DNA of 64,000 nucleotides from an uncultured Alphaproteobacteria bacterium. Its GTDB lineage: Bacteria > Pseudomonadota > Alphaproteobacteria > HIMB59 > GCA-002718135. The stretch lies in the NCBI GenBank assembly GCA_902620425.1, contig CACNHX010000003.1, positions 71,199 to 135,198 on the forward strand, read 5' to 3'. The position numbers and the translations under genes are program-made. Positions 53,740-62,951 of the stretch are shown piece after piece. How positions within the stretch are numbered: position 1 is the stretch's first letter; the number at the start of each line of letters is the position of its first letter. The notes under the pieces are model-generated. The model was not told the DNA's origin, searched no databases, and was given only the letters and a program-made list of their open reading frames with translations.

Positions 53740-55335
53740 TTAGTTTTTTATTGATTTAGTAATTGTTCTGTTAAGAAAAATTACCGGTCCTAATCCAGCA
53801 ATAACTATAATTAGAGCTGCAAATGCTGACTCCTCCAACATTTCATCAGAGGCATATTGATAAACATAGGTTGCTAGTGTCTCAAAATTAAATGGTCTTA
53901 ATAAAAGTGTTATTGGAAGTTCTTTTAAGATGTCTACGAAAACTAATATTCCTCCAACTAATAAATTTGTATACAGCAAGGGTAATATAATTTTTCTTAT
54001 ACTTTTGAAAAAGCTAACACCCATTGTTCTTGATGCGTCTAATAAGTTTGGATGAATTCTTGAAATACCTGATGTAATTGCTCCATTACCAACAGCTAAA
54101 AATCTTATACTATACGCAAATAATAAAATTATAAATCCGCCAACGGCATAACTCATACGAAAATAAATTAAATCATTAAGCCACCCAACAAATACGACTA
54201 TTCCAACTGCAAGAATTGTTCCTGGAAAAGCATAACCAGAAGAAGCAAAAAATATTAAAATTTTTTGGAAATTATTTGATTTATATGTTCCAACTATAAT
54301 CATTAATAGGGATAGCAACATTATGAATGATGAAGAAATAAATGCTAAAGATATACTTGATAGTGTTATTTGAAAAATTTCAAAAAAATTTATTACAGAA
54401 TAACCTTTAATTACAAAATTCAATAAAATTGAAACAGGTATTATAAAACCAAGACTTAAAGGTATTAAGCAAATTAAAAACAATAAAGAATTTTTGATAC
54501 CAGAAACTGTTTGGGTTGGTGTATAAGATGCACCACTATATTTTTCATGAAATTTTCTGCTACGCCTACCCAAATACTCTAAAGTTAAAAGTACTATAAC
54601 AATCATAAATAAAATACTAGAAATCTGTGATGCGCCAGATAGACTATTCATTCCTAACCAAACATTAAATACGCCTAAGGTTAATGTTTCAATTGCAAAA
54701 TAATCAACTGTCCCAAAATCAGAAATTGTTTCCATTAGTACTAAGGCCAAGCCAGCAATTATACCAGGACGACCAAATGGAATAGCAACATTGAAGAAGG
54801 AATTCCTTCCATAAATAGAACTAGTTTGAAAAAAAGATATAGGTGTCGTTATAAATGATGCTCTAGTCATTAAATATACGTATGGATACAATACAGAAGA
54901 CATTACCAAAATTGCACCTCCTATTGATCGCACATTTGGAAACCAGTAATCTTTTGAGCTCGTCCAACCAAATATGTCTCTTAGCAATGATTGAAGAGGA
55001 CCAGCATATTCAAAAAAATCAGTATAAGTATAGGCAATAATATAAGCTGGGACAGCAGCTGGTAATAATAACATCCATTCAAAAAATTTTTTCCCAAAAA
55101 AATTATATCTTGTCACTATCCAAGCAGTAGTCAAACCAAAGACTAAACTTAATCCTCCAACACCAAACATTAGAATTATTGTATTGGTAAGATATCTGGG
55201 CAAAACAGTAGAAAAAAGATGTGGCCATAGTGATGTATCACCTAAGATTGCGTAATAAAATATTGAAAAAATAGGGGCGATAATTACTAAAGCAATTATC
55301 GCCACAGAATTAGACCATAAATTAAAATTTATCAA
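53740..55335 (-). CDS. iron(III) ABC importer permease, fused FbpB-type
   Basis: Double permease of 531 residues: two tandem binding-protein-dependent transport domains, about twelve helices. EAA loops are visible as FFQTSSIYGRNSFFNVAIPFGRPGI in the first half and NLLDASRTMGVSFFKSIRKIILPLL in the second. This fused architecture is that of FbpB/SfuB iron permeases; the AEP-type PhnU2/AepW permease shares it, but the FutA-like binding protein next to it favours iron. It follows the binding protein by 17 bp. Confidence 0.87.
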   Translation of the reverse strand: MINFNLWSNSVAIIALVIIAPIFSIFYYAILGDTSLWPHLFSTVLPRYLTNTIILMFGVGGLSLVFGLTTAWIVTRYNFFGKKFFEWMLLLPAAVPAYIIAYTYTDFFEYAGPLQSLLRDIFGWTSSKDYWFPNVRSIGGAILVMSSVLYPYVYLMTRASFITTPISFFQTSSIYGRNSFFNVAIPFGRPGIIAGLALVLMETISDFGTVDYFAIETLTLGVFNVWLGMNSLSGASQISSILFMIVIVLLTLEYLGRRSRKFHEKYSGASYTPTQTVSGIKNSLLFLICLIPLSLGFIIPVSILLNFVIKGYSVINFFEIFQITLSSISLAFISSSFIMLLSLLMIIVGTYKSNNFQKILIFFASSGYAFPGTILAVGIVVFVGWLNDLIYFRMSYAVGGFIILLFAYSIRFLAVGNGAITSGISRIHPNLLDASRTMGVSFFKSIRKIILPLLYTNLLVGGILVFVDILKELPITLLLRPFNFETLATYVYQYASDEMLEESAFAALIIVIAGLGPVIFLNRTITKSIKN

Positions 55336-55352
55336 AACAGTTAACCTATAAT

Positions 55353-56366
55353 TTACCAGCCTACTCTATCAATGATTTTCTGAGCTATGGGAGCAAGTTC
55401 TGCTAGTTTTTCAACAGGCAGTTTATCTTCTTTAAATTCACCCCATGATTTTAACTCATCAGTTAATTTCATATCTGGATTAACCGGATATTCATAGTTT
55501 ATAGAACTGTAGAGGACTTGGGCTTTTGGTTGAGTCAAAAATTCAAGTAGTGCAATCGCGTTGTCTTTATTTTTAGAGTACTTAATTACACCTCCACCAG
55601 CAACATTTATGTGATTACCTCTGTCTTCTTGGTTAGTAAAAACTAACTCTATTGAGTTAGCCCATTCTTTTTGTTCTGGATTCTTTTCATTAAATTTCAT
55701 TTTTCCAAAATAATAGGTATTCATTACAGCAATATCACAAACACCTTCATAAATTGCTTTTGCTTGAGCTCTATCATTACCTTCAGGTTTTCGTGCTAAA
55801 TTTGCAACGATGCCTGCTGCCCATTCTTCAGCTATAGCTTCTCCATTTGCAGCAATTATTGAAGCTAAAAGTGATCTATTGTAGTCATGGCTGCCAGGTC
55901 TTGTACAAATTTTACCTTTCCATTTTGGATCAGATAAATCTTCTATTCTTTTAATTGAGTCTGTAGATACTCTTTCTTTTGATATTGCAACAATTCTAGC
56001 TCTCTTTGAAAGTGCAAACCATTTATTATTACTGTCTCTTAAATGATTTGGAATATTCATATTCAAAATATCTGAATTAATTGGTTGCAAAATATCCTTT
56101 TCAACAAATTGGTTTAATCTTGCTATATCAACTGTTAATACCAAGTCAGCAGGTGTATCTTCACCTTCAGCTAAAACTCTTTCTAGCAATCCTTTTTTTG
56201 CATGTAAAACATTTACCTTTATGCCAGTCAATTTTGTAAATTCCTCAAAGAAAGGATCTATTAAAATTGGCTGCCTGTAAGAATAAACATTAACCTCTTT
56301 GGCAAACAAGTTTAGTGAAATCGTAGATGCAATTAGTATCAAAAGTAATCTAAAAAAAATTTTCAT
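55353..56366 (-). CDS. iron(III)-binding periplasmic protein, FutA/FbpA-type
   Basis: Binding protein of 337 residues with a signal peptide (about 1-22). VNVYSYRQPILIDPFFEEFTK opens the mature chain as in FutA, and the iron-ligand tyrosine pair appears in MNTYYFGKM; INYEYPVNPDM near the C-terminus is likewise typical. It captures Fe3+ for the FbpB/FbpC-type proteins. A hairpin lies in its leader, and an iron-box-like palindrome lies further upstream. Confidence 0.9.
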   Translation of the reverse strand: MKIFFRLLLILIASTISLNLFAKEVNVYSYRQPILIDPFFEEFTKLTGIKVNVLHAKKGLLERVLAEGEDTPADLVLTVDIARLNQFVEKDILQPINSDILNMNIPNHLRDSNNKWFALSKRARIVAISKERVSTDSIKRIEDLSDPKWKGKICTRPGSHDYNRSLLASIIAANGEAIAEEWAAGIVANLARKPEGNDRAQAKAIYEGVCDIAVMNTYYFGKMKFNEKNPEQKEWANSIELVFTNQEDRGNHINVAGGGVIKYSKNKDNAIALLEFLTQPKAQVLYSSINYEYPVNPDMKLTDELKSWGEFKEDKLPVEKLAELAPIAQKIIDRVGW

Positions 56367-56385
56367 ATAACCTTCTTTTTTTTAT

Positions 56386-56404
56386 GGAGATAATAAATAT
56401 CTCC
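56386..56404. promoter_or_regulatory. 7-bp inverted repeat in the leader of the iron-binding protein gene
   Basis: GGAGATA and TATCTCC are exact complements around a 5-base centre, 20-38 bp before the fbpA-type start. An AGAAGG Shine-Dalgarno lies between the hairpin and the ATG. It may be an operator or an mRNA hairpin. Its function is not shown by sequence. Confidence 0.45.
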
Positions 56405-56502
56405 ACGTTCTATGATTAAGAATCTTATTAAAAATTATCAGAATACGAATGTAGATCTATATGAATTTTTTTTTAATATCAGTGTTGTTAAAATTCATAA
56501 AA

Positions 56503-56517
56503 TTAGATTTATTCTAA
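56503..56517. promoter_or_regulatory. TTAGA-N5-TCTAA palindrome, iron-control-element-like
   Basis: TTAGA and TCTAA are perfect complements around five bases. Rhizobial iron-control elements bound by Irr have the form TTTAGAA-TTCTAAA, so this is a partial likeness. It is 137 bp upstream of the iron-binding protein start, beyond the Hsp20 terminator. In such AT-rich DNA a chance match is possible. Confidence 0.3.
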
Positions 56518-56527
56518 ATTTAAAGTT

Positions 56528-56554
56528 AAAAATGTTGGGGCCACTTTGGGCCCC
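56528..56554 (-). terminator. intrinsic terminator after Hsp20 gene
   Basis: Stem GGGGCC / GGCCCC (56537-56542 and 56549-56554) with a 6-base loop, followed on the minus strand by TTTTT at 56532-56528. It lies 8 bp beyond the Hsp20 stop codon. Confidence 0.8.
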
Positions 56555-56562
56555 TATCAAAA

Positions 56563-57000
56563 CTATTTTATTGAAATAAGTCTAGCTTTTTTTTCTTCTG
56601 GAATAATTCTCTCCAAATCAATCGCTAAAAGTCCATTCTTCAATTCAGCATCTTTGACTTTGATGTCTTCTGAAATTGTGAACGATCTTTCAAACTGTCT
56701 TGTTGAGATTCCTTTATGGATTACACCATTGCCATTTTCATTAACCACTTTTTCTTTAGGCTTATTTCTAACAGTTAGGTTGTTTTCTTTTAATTCAATC
56801 TCAATATCTTCTTTACTATATCCAGCAAGAGCAACTTCAATTTTATAGTTATGCTCATCAACTCTATGAATATTGTAAGGTGGATAATTTGTATTGTATC
56901 GTTCCGTAGACTCCAACATTCTATCAAATTCATCAAAAATTGAGTCAAATCCAACAGAGAATGGTCTTAGAGAATTCCAAACGGATAGGTTTCTAGTCAT
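56563..57000 (-). CDS. Hsp20-family small heat-shock protein (IbpA-like)
   Basis: Alpha-crystallin-domain chaperone of 145 residues. MTRNLSVWNSLRPFSVGFDSIFDEFDR is the IbpA-type N-terminus, the crystallin domain runs about 36-130 with the conserved HKGISTRQFERSFTI segment, and a short C-terminal tail follows. The start at 57000 has an AGGAG Shine-Dalgarno 7 bp upstream; a longer open frame to 57090 lacks homology. Holds unfolding proteins under heat stress. A 97-bp leader separates it from the O-methyltransferase; I could not define a ROSE-type thermometer in it by eye. Confidence 0.92.
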   Translation of the reverse strand: MTRNLSVWNSLRPFSVGFDSIFDEFDRMLESTERYNTNYPPYNIHRVDEHNYKIEVALAGYSKEDIEIELKENNLTVRNKPKEKVVNENGNGVIHKGISTRQFERSFTISEDIKVKDAELKNGLLAIDLERIIPEEKKARLISIK

Positions 57001-57097
57001 AATAACTCCTTTATTAAGCAAGTTTATTTTTTCTGCACCCACAATGGCATACAGACGATTATGATGTGGGGATGATTGTGTTAAATTCAAGTCTTTA

Positions 57098-57754
57098 TTA
57101 TTTTTTTCTTATAAACGATAATCCATCAGATAATGGGAGAAGTGAGAATTCCACTCTTGTGTCATTTTGAATTTTTAAATTTAAATCACGAATAGTTTGT
57201 GTTTGAGAGTCTTGTATAGTTTCGTCAGCAACATCACCATGCCAAAGCATATTATCAATAACTATTATTCCATTAGAAACTAATAGGTTTAACGACAGTT
57301 CGTAATAATTTGGATAATTATTCTTATCAGCATCTATAAAAATTAAATCATAACTTTGTTGTCGATCTATCATGCTTTGCATTACCTCAACACCATCTCC
57401 AATAATCGATTCAATTTTTGAACTTATATTATCTAATTCCCAATATTTTTTTGCTAAGGGTAAAAATTCATCTGAATTATCAACAGTTACAATTTTTCCT
57501 GATTCAGGTAGACCTCTTGCCAAAAACAAAGTACTCATCCCTGTAAATCTTCCAATTTCTAAACAATTTTTAGCATTAGAAATTTTAGTTATCATTTCTA
57601 AAAACTGACCTTGTTCTTTTGCAATCTGCATTTGTGAAACACTGCCAAGTTTTAAAGTTTCATTTTCTAGTTCACTAATTATTTTATCTTCTCTGTAACC
57701 TACGGTTTGTAAATATTGAACAAGTGCTTCATTAATTTCAGTTTGGGTACTCAT
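57098..57754 (-). CDS. O-methyltransferase, CCoAOMT family
   Basis: SAM-dependent catechol-type O-methyltransferase of 218 residues. The SAM motif LEIGRFTGMSTLFLARGLP, the metal-binding DLIFIDADKNNYPNYYE region and the VIDNMLWHGDV metal-ligand loop are all present. Family members methylate vicinal diols or similar small molecules. The start shares a base with the deoA stop, so it is translated from the nucleoside-salvage operon. The substrate in this organism is unknown. Confidence 0.87.
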   Translation of the reverse strand: MSTQTEINEALVQYLQTVGYREDKIISELENETLKLGSVSQMQIAKEQGQFLEMITKISNAKNCLEIGRFTGMSTLFLARGLPESGKIVTVDNSDEFLPLAKKYWELDNISSKIESIIGDGVEVMQSMIDRQQSYDLIFIDADKNNYPNYYELSLNLLVSNGIIVIDNMLWHGDVADETIQDSQTQTIRDLNLKIQNDTRVEFSLLPLSDGLSFIRKK

Positions 57755-59064
57755 TAGTTTATGGTTTCAAATATTTCAGATAGTTTGTGAGTTTTTTTAT
57801 CTGAAATGATGAAACAACTTTGTATTTTATTTATTAAATTATCATCTATATTTTTATTTGAGTATAAACTTAATAAAGGAGTTGATGAATTCACTTCATC
57901 ACTAATATTGAGTACATTATCATATCCAACTCCGTAATCTATTTTATCGGTAACCTGTTTTCTTCCACCTCCTAGTTCAATAAGTATAAGGCCTAATTCT
58001 CTGGTATGAATTTTTTCTATCCAGCCTTGTTCACTAGAAAATACATCTTTTCGAACTGAAGTATTTATTAAATCCTTTTCATAAGATGATAAAATATTTT
58101 TTGGTCCGCCTAAGGCCGCAACCATCATTTCAAATTTTTCTGCAGCTAGTCCATTATTAATAACCGTATTAATTTTATTATAAGCCTCTTCTTTCGAAAT
58201 TTTATAAATGTTTACTAATAGCGAAGATATTAATTCATTAGTGATCTTTTCTAATCGGTGATCTTTAAAATCATTTTTAATATATTTTATGCATTCTAAT
58301 ATCTCCAGTGTATGACCAGCACTTTTACCTAGGACCTGATTCATATCCGTTAATATAGCTTCGCAATGTAAACCTGCTCCTTTAGCGACTTTTACTAAGG
58401 AGTTGGATAAATCTCTTGCTATATCAATAGTGCTATTAAAAGATCCATTACCAACTTTTACATCAAGTACTAAAGATGAAAGACCACTTGCAATTTTTTT
58501 TGAAAGAATAGATGATGTTATTAAAGGTAAAGATTCTACTGTACCTACAATATCCCTTATAGAATATAATTTTTTATCAGCTGGTGCTAAATTAGAGGTT
58601 TGACCAATAATTGCACAACCAACGTCTTTTACAACTTTTTTAAAAGTTTCTAAATCAGGCTTTGTATTGTACCCAGGTATTGAATCAAATTTATCTAGAG
58701 TACCACCGGTATGACCCAAACCTCTACCTGAAATCATAGGTACATACAGTCCACAAGCTGCAAGAATTGGTGCTAAAATAATGCTCGTCTTGTCTCCAAC
58801 ACCACCAGTTGAGTGCTTATCACAAACCAACTCAGAATCTACAATCTCAGACCAATTTATTGTATCGCCTGAGTTCGTCATCGCTTCAGTTAAACAAACA
58901 GTTTCTTCAGGAGTCATTCCATTTGAAAATATTGCCATGCTCATTGCTGCAATTTGTGCATCTGAAAAAGATCCATTTGTTAAACCGTCTACAAAAAAGT
59001 TGATATCTTCTTTTGATAGATCTTGGTTATCTCTTTTTTTTCTAATTATCTCTTGAGGTATCAT
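57754..59064 (-). CDS. deoA: thymidine phosphorylase
   Basis: Pyrimidine nucleoside phosphorylase of 436 residues. The phosphate-binding CDKHSTGGVGDKTSI motif (near 83-97), SGRGLGHTGGTLDK and the S-x-L-SKK-A segment (SSILSKKIASG) identify it. It releases thymine and deoxyribose-1-phosphate. The gene overlaps punA by 23 bp and shares a base with the O-methyltransferase, so it is firmly in the cdd-punA-deoA operon. Confidence 0.93.
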   Translation of the reverse strand: MIPQEIIRKKRDNQDLSKEDINFFVDGLTNGSFSDAQIAAMSMAIFSNGMTPEETVCLTEAMTNSGDTINWSEIVDSELVCDKHSTGGVGDKTSIILAPILAACGLYVPMISGRGLGHTGGTLDKFDSIPGYNTKPDLETFKKVVKDVGCAIIGQTSNLAPADKKLYSIRDIVGTVESLPLITSSILSKKIASGLSSLVLDVKVGNGSFNSTIDIARDLSNSLVKVAKGAGLHCEAILTDMNQVLGKSAGHTLEILECIKYIKNDFKDHRLEKITNELISSLLVNIYKISKEEAYNKINTVINNGLAAEKFEMMVAALGGPKNILSSYEKDLINTSVRKDVFSSEQGWIEKIHTRELGLILIELGGGRKQVTDKIDYGVGYDNVLNISDEVNSSTPLLSLYSNKNIDDNLINKIQSCFIISDKKTHKLSEIFETIN

Positions 59065-59872
59065 CGAATTGAACTTCTTGTATAAATTGTTTAATTAAAT
59101 TTAAAACATTGTTCTCTGCTAAACTTGCATTCTCTAAAGTTTCTTGATGACTTAATTTTGTTTTATTCATACCAGCAGCTAAGTTGGTGATTACACTGAT
59201 ACCAATAACAGGAAGTCCGCAATGATTAGCAACTAAAACTTCTGGTACTGTAGACATTCCAACAGCATTTCCACCTATTACTTTTAAGGCATTGATTTCA
59301 GCAGGTGTTTCAAAGTTTGGTCCTGAGTACATACAATAAATACCTTCATAAATTTTTTGATCTACTTTTTTAGCGACTTGCATTAACTGATCTCTATAAA
59401 ACTTATGATACCCATCACTCATATCATGAAAACGAGGGCCATACTCTTCAGCATTGGGTCCAATAAGTGGATTGAAACCACTCCAGTTAATATGATCTTT
59501 AATTGCCATTAGACTACCAGCTGGCATAGCTTCATCTAAACTACCTGCTGCATTTGTGACAACTAATAACTTGCACCCAATGTCCTTTAATACTCTTATG
59601 GGTGAAGCTAAGCTTTGAGGATTGTGTCCTTCATAAATATGTGATCTTCCATACATACAAACAACATTTAAAGTATTTATTTTTCCTAAAACTAATTTAC
59701 CTGCGTGACCTTTTACAGTTGGCTGTGGAAAATCGGCTAACTGTTCGTATGAAATTGATTCTTGAATATCTTTTTCTTCAAAAAAATTAGTTAGTCCACT
59801 TCCTAAAATTACGGCAATATCGGGTGAAGTGTTATTTGTTATTTCTAAAAATTTTTTGGCCGAAGTTAGCAT
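59042..59872 (-). CDS. punA: purine nucleoside phosphorylase (trimeric type)
   Basis: A 276-residue phosphorylase splitting inosine or guanosine to base and ribose-1-phosphate. The N-terminal VILGSGLTNF phosphate loop, KGHAGKLVLG, GRSHIYEGH and the MSTVPEVLVANHCGLPV sequence with the base-binding EIN/N region (GPNFETPAEI) are those of low-molecular-mass, trimeric PNPs. Acts with adenosine deaminase (50.7 kb) in purine recovery. Coupled with cdd upstream and deoA downstream. Confidence 0.93.
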   Translation of the reverse strand: MLTSAKKFLEITNNTSPDIAVILGSGLTNFFEEKDIQESISYEQLADFPQPTVKGHAGKLVLGKINTLNVVCMYGRSHIYEGHNPQSLASPIRVLKDIGCKLLVVTNAAGSLDEAMPAGSLMAIKDHINWSGFNPLIGPNAEEYGPRFHDMSDGYHKFYRDQLMQVAKKVDQKIYEGIYCMYSGPNFETPAEINALKVIGGNAVGMSTVPEVLVANHCGLPVIGISVITNLAAGMNKTKLSHQETLENASLAENNVLNLIKQFIQEVQFDDTSRDN

Positions 59873-60288
59873 TAAAGATTCTCTGGGCCAAAAGAATCTG
59901 GAAGTAATTCTTCGAGCGTAGATGTTTTCATATGACCATTTTCGTTACACATATGAATCTTAGTATCTAAAGTAGCAAATTCCCTTAACCTCTGTCTACA
60001 ACCGCCACAAGGTGAGCATAATAATTCACCTGAGCCTATAACCACAACTTCTAAAATTTTTTTGTTTCCATTAGATATCATATTTCCAATTGCTGTTGCT
60101 TCGGCACACTGGGATTGAGGATAGGCTGCATTTTCAACATTACAGCCAGTAATAATTTTACTATCTTCTGTTAGAAAAGCTGCTCCTACTTTAAAATTTG
60201 AATATGGCACATGAGCTTGCTCTCTAACTTTTTTTGCAGCCTCGAATAAACTATCAAAATTTTCTGAAACCATATTCTTGTTTAACAT
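59872..60288 (-). CDS. cdd: cytidine deaminase
   Basis: Tetrameric-type cytidine deaminase of 138 residues. The zinc site is Cys61 and catalytic Glu63 (QCAEATAI) plus Cys94 and Cys97 (SPCGGCRQ). The substrate loop NFKVGAA is near 31-37 and NVENAAYP near 50-57. It converts cytidine and deoxycytidine to the uridine forms. First gene of the salvage operon. A start at the second Met (60273) is possible. Confidence 0.94.
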   Translation of the reverse strand: MLNKNMVSENFDSLFEAAKKVREQAHVPYSNFKVGAAFLTEDSKIITGCNVENAAYPQSQCAEATAIGNMISNGNKKILEVVVIGSGELLCSPCGGCRQRLREFATLDTKIHMCNENGHMKTSTLEELLPDSFGPENL

Positions 60289-60314
60289 GAAATTACTAAA
60301 AAAATTATTTATTT

Positions 60315-61466
60315 CTAAATCTTAAACAATTCTTGAGACAAATCAGGAAGTTCATCTCCCCAAAAAACTTCTTTACGTAAAAATTCTGGATCTTGGTTAA
60401 AACAAATTGACATTGCAGAATTATAGACAGCCCTGGAGTCAATAGTCGAATTTAGATCTCTTCCCTCAAACAATTCTTTCTTTTTTAGTCCAGGCCAATC
60501 TGTATAAACTTGAGATTTTTTTATCAAGCCTCCAGCCATTAGTATTGCACTTCCATATCCGTGCTCAGTTCCATAGCCTCCATTTTGTTTTATAGTTCGG
60601 CCAAATTCGGTCAGAGTAAGAATTAGGGTATTATCAAACGCTTGGCCAAGATTTTCATGTAGAATAGTAACAATCTTATTTACTTCTTCTAGTTCATCAG
60701 CATGCGCTCCATCAACACCTCCTTGAGCAGCATGGGTATCAAAACCATCTAAATCAAATACAGCAACTCGAGGACCACTTTGGTCTTTTAATTGTTTAGC
60801 AGCTTCAAGAGCAAGTTTTTTTCTATCATCAGAGTCAGTAGCTATTTGCATAGACAATGGTCTTTGTCTAATTGTATCAAGTGTAGATTTAATTAGCTCG
60901 TTATGCTCACCTTTAAATTCATTATAAATTTGATCTATTAACTTTGTTTCAACAAAATCTGGTGATGGGAAGAAATTATTATTCTGTGGCACACCTCTTA
61001 ATAAAAGTGGCATTGGTAAAGATATTGCCAGACCTTTTCCTATAATATCTGAAGCTAGTAATCCCCTACCAAGCCATCCTGTTTTTTCTTTGTATGGAAT
61101 GTGTGCTCCAGTTTCCATTAAATTTTGCCCGTCAAAATGTGATCTGCCTGTGTAAGGAATATTTGTTGCATGAACAAATGCCGCTTGATTTTTTTGCCAG
61201 AGTTTATGAAAAATTTCTAATTTAGGGTGAAGACCAAAATCACTGTTCAAATTAAGAACGTCTTCCAGAATAAGTTTTTTTCTCAATTTTTTAAGACGTT
61301 TATCTCCAATAACAGGAACAGCTGTTAAACCATCCATTCCCCCGCGAAGCGATATAATAATTAGATTTTTTTTCTGCATTGAAGCAAAACTTATTTTTGG
61401 AAAATATCCAGAAAGAAATAATGTTGTTGATCCTCCAATTAAAAAATTTCTTCTTGTGCAATTCAT
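60315..61466 (-). CDS. DUF1501 family exported protein
   Basis: A 383-residue protein with a twin-arginine signal (TRRNFLIGG at 4-12). LIIISLRGGMDGL, the SHFDGQNLMETG segment and TLTEFGRTIKQNGGYGTEHG near 277-296 are DUF1501 hallmarks, a family with a sulfatase/alkaline-phosphatase-like fold and metal-site residues. It is always found with DUF1800, which lies directly upstream with a 4-bp overlap. Exported, function unknown; it does not share residues that would allow naming a substrate. Confidence 0.87.
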   Translation of the reverse strand: MNCTRRNFLIGGSTTLFLSGYFPKISFASMQKKNLIIISLRGGMDGLTAVPVIGDKRLKKLRKKLILEDVLNLNSDFGLHPKLEIFHKLWQKNQAAFVHATNIPYTGRSHFDGQNLMETGAHIPYKEKTGWLGRGLLASDIIGKGLAISLPMPLLLRGVPQNNNFFPSPDFVETKLIDQIYNEFKGEHNELIKSTLDTIRQRPLSMQIATDSDDRKKLALEAAKQLKDQSGPRVAVFDLDGFDTHAAQGGVDGAHADELEEVNKIVTILHENLGQAFDNTLILTLTEFGRTIKQNGGYGTEHGYGSAILMAGGLIKKSQVYTDWPGLKKKELFEGRDLNSTIDSRAVYNSAMSICFNQDPEFLRKEVFWGDELPDLSQELFKI

Positions 61467-62899
61467 ATTTTTAATACTCCTGGCAAATTACAAATAACCC
61501 CATACTTTTGCCCTAAATCATAATCTGATGTTCCAAATCTAAAATTTTCAATAAGTGATGCCATATTTTCATGATCTTCGAAATTATTTTTAAGACAAGC
61601 TAAAATAAAATCATGTGATCTGTTTCCAGATTTAACAAGCATTGGAAGTTCAACTGAAGCAAACCAAAAACGGCGTAATAATAATTCTGGTGACACCCAA
61701 TCTACCTCCAAATCACTCCAACCATTAGGTTGTTTGGCACGATAAGGTGAATGGCCTATTTCTCTAAGTATCCATGATAATTGTCTTTGTCTATTGTTTG
61801 GCTTTGACTTAAAAGTATAATTCATTTTTTCAAAAGAAAGCGGAATATTTAAATCAAACATTCTAGATAATTGCATTAACCATATTTCAGGTGGATGAAA
61901 TTTATGTGTAATCTCATTATATTTATAAGCTTGCGTTATAACTGCTTTGTGAATTTCAATTAAGTTTCCATTAGATTTGTTCCATGCTTCTATTACTGGC
62001 TTTATCATTTCATCTGTTGGCTCATCTGTAATAAAATGCCTGCATAATTTTGTTGAGACAAATTTGATACAGATTGGGTGTGTTGCCAAATCATGAATTA
62101 CTTTTGCAAGTTCTCTTTTTGCATCGTTTTTGTATTTAACTCCTAAAACTATTTTATCTCCTTTTTGATGCATTTCCTGATCAAACCATATATCGCCGGT
62201 TTCTAAATTTTTTCTATCCCATTTGTGCACCCAACCTGTCATGATATAGGCTAACTGAATAACATCTTCCTGAGTATATCCAGCATTAGGAGAAACTGTA
62301 TGTAACTCTAATAATTCTCTTGCATGATTTTCGTTTATCGTTTCTCCCCACTCCATTCCTTTTTTAGAATTAGGGCCAAAAGATTCTGAATTATCAAGGT
62401 GATGAATCATACACCATGAAGTTGTAACTGACTGAACCATTTCTTCAAAAGTTTTAACCATGTTAGGTCTAATAATTTCACGTTGATAAGGTCCGGTACT
62501 AAACTCTGCTAGAAAATCTTTTTCACTTATTGCAAAATGATTTCCCCAAAAAAGCCAGAAACGCTCGAAAACAGGTTGTTTGGAATACTTTGTTTGAAAA
62601 TGACGAATAGCATGTTCATTTAATTCAAAATATCTTTCACCAGTTTTTATTCTTAATTCATCTTTTGCTTTTCTATACGCATGTTTATCGTTTTTAAATT
62701 TTTTTCTTAAAACTTCTCTATCTCCGTACACCCATTCACCATATTTTTTTCTTAAATCTTTTTCTGTTGGAATTGTTCCAGGCCACAAGAGATCAGGTAT
62801 AGTATCTAATTGATTTATTGCCCAATTAAGTGGATCTTTATCTGGTGTTTCATTTGGCGACAGGCCAAACGCTACTCGTCTATAAAAATTTAATGACAT
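61463..62899 (-). CDS. DUF1800 family protein
   Basis: A 478-residue DUF1800 protein. The hallmark ETINENHARELLELHTVSPNAGYTQEDV (near 187-214) and the RFWLFWGNHFAIS and TGWVHKWD sequences are present. No signal peptide is evident at this start, unlike many relatives, so export may depend on the DUF1501 partner's Tat signal. It is first in the two-gene operon and divergent from the trpF-like gene. Function unknown. Confidence 0.87.
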   Translation of the reverse strand: MSLNFYRRVAFGLSPNETPDKDPLNWAINQLDTIPDLLWPGTIPTEKDLRKKYGEWVYGDREVLRKKFKNDKHAYRKAKDELRIKTGERYFELNEHAIRHFQTKYSKQPVFERFWLFWGNHFAISEKDFLAEFSTGPYQREIIRPNMVKTFEEMVQSVTTSWCMIHHLDNSESFGPNSKKGMEWGETINENHARELLELHTVSPNAGYTQEDVIQLAYIMTGWVHKWDRKNLETGDIWFDQEMHQKGDKIVLGVKYKNDAKRELAKVIHDLATHPICIKFVSTKLCRHFITDEPTDEMIKPVIEAWNKSNGNLIEIHKAVITQAYKYNEITHKFHPPEIWLMQLSRMFDLNIPLSFEKMNYTFKSKPNNRQRQLSWILREIGHSPYRAKQPNGWSDLEVDWVSPELLLRRFWFASVELPMLVKSGNRSHDFILACLKNNFEDHENMASLIENFRFGTSDYDLGQKYGVICNLPGVLKI

Positions 62900-62951
62900 A
62901 TATAAAAAAAAATAGTTTACATATATTTATAATTTTTAAAAATAAAATTAA

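Noticed and set aside
53740..56366. Reading this permease/binding-protein pair as a 2-aminoethylphosphonate importer (PhnS2/PhnU2, AepXVW type)
   Set aside because: The fused permease architecture fits both, but the binding protein has FutA-like features (VNVYSYRQP and the NTYYFGKM tyrosine pair), and the genes lie far from the phosphonate cluster.
56546..56848. 100-residue plus-strand frame over the Hsp20 gene
   Set aside because: Antisense to the conserved alpha-crystallin domain, and it runs through the Hsp20 terminator.
57001..57097. ROSE-type RNA thermometer before Hsp20
   Set aside because: The leader is long enough, but I could not trace a convincing pairing that closes the AGGAG site with the typical bulged G.
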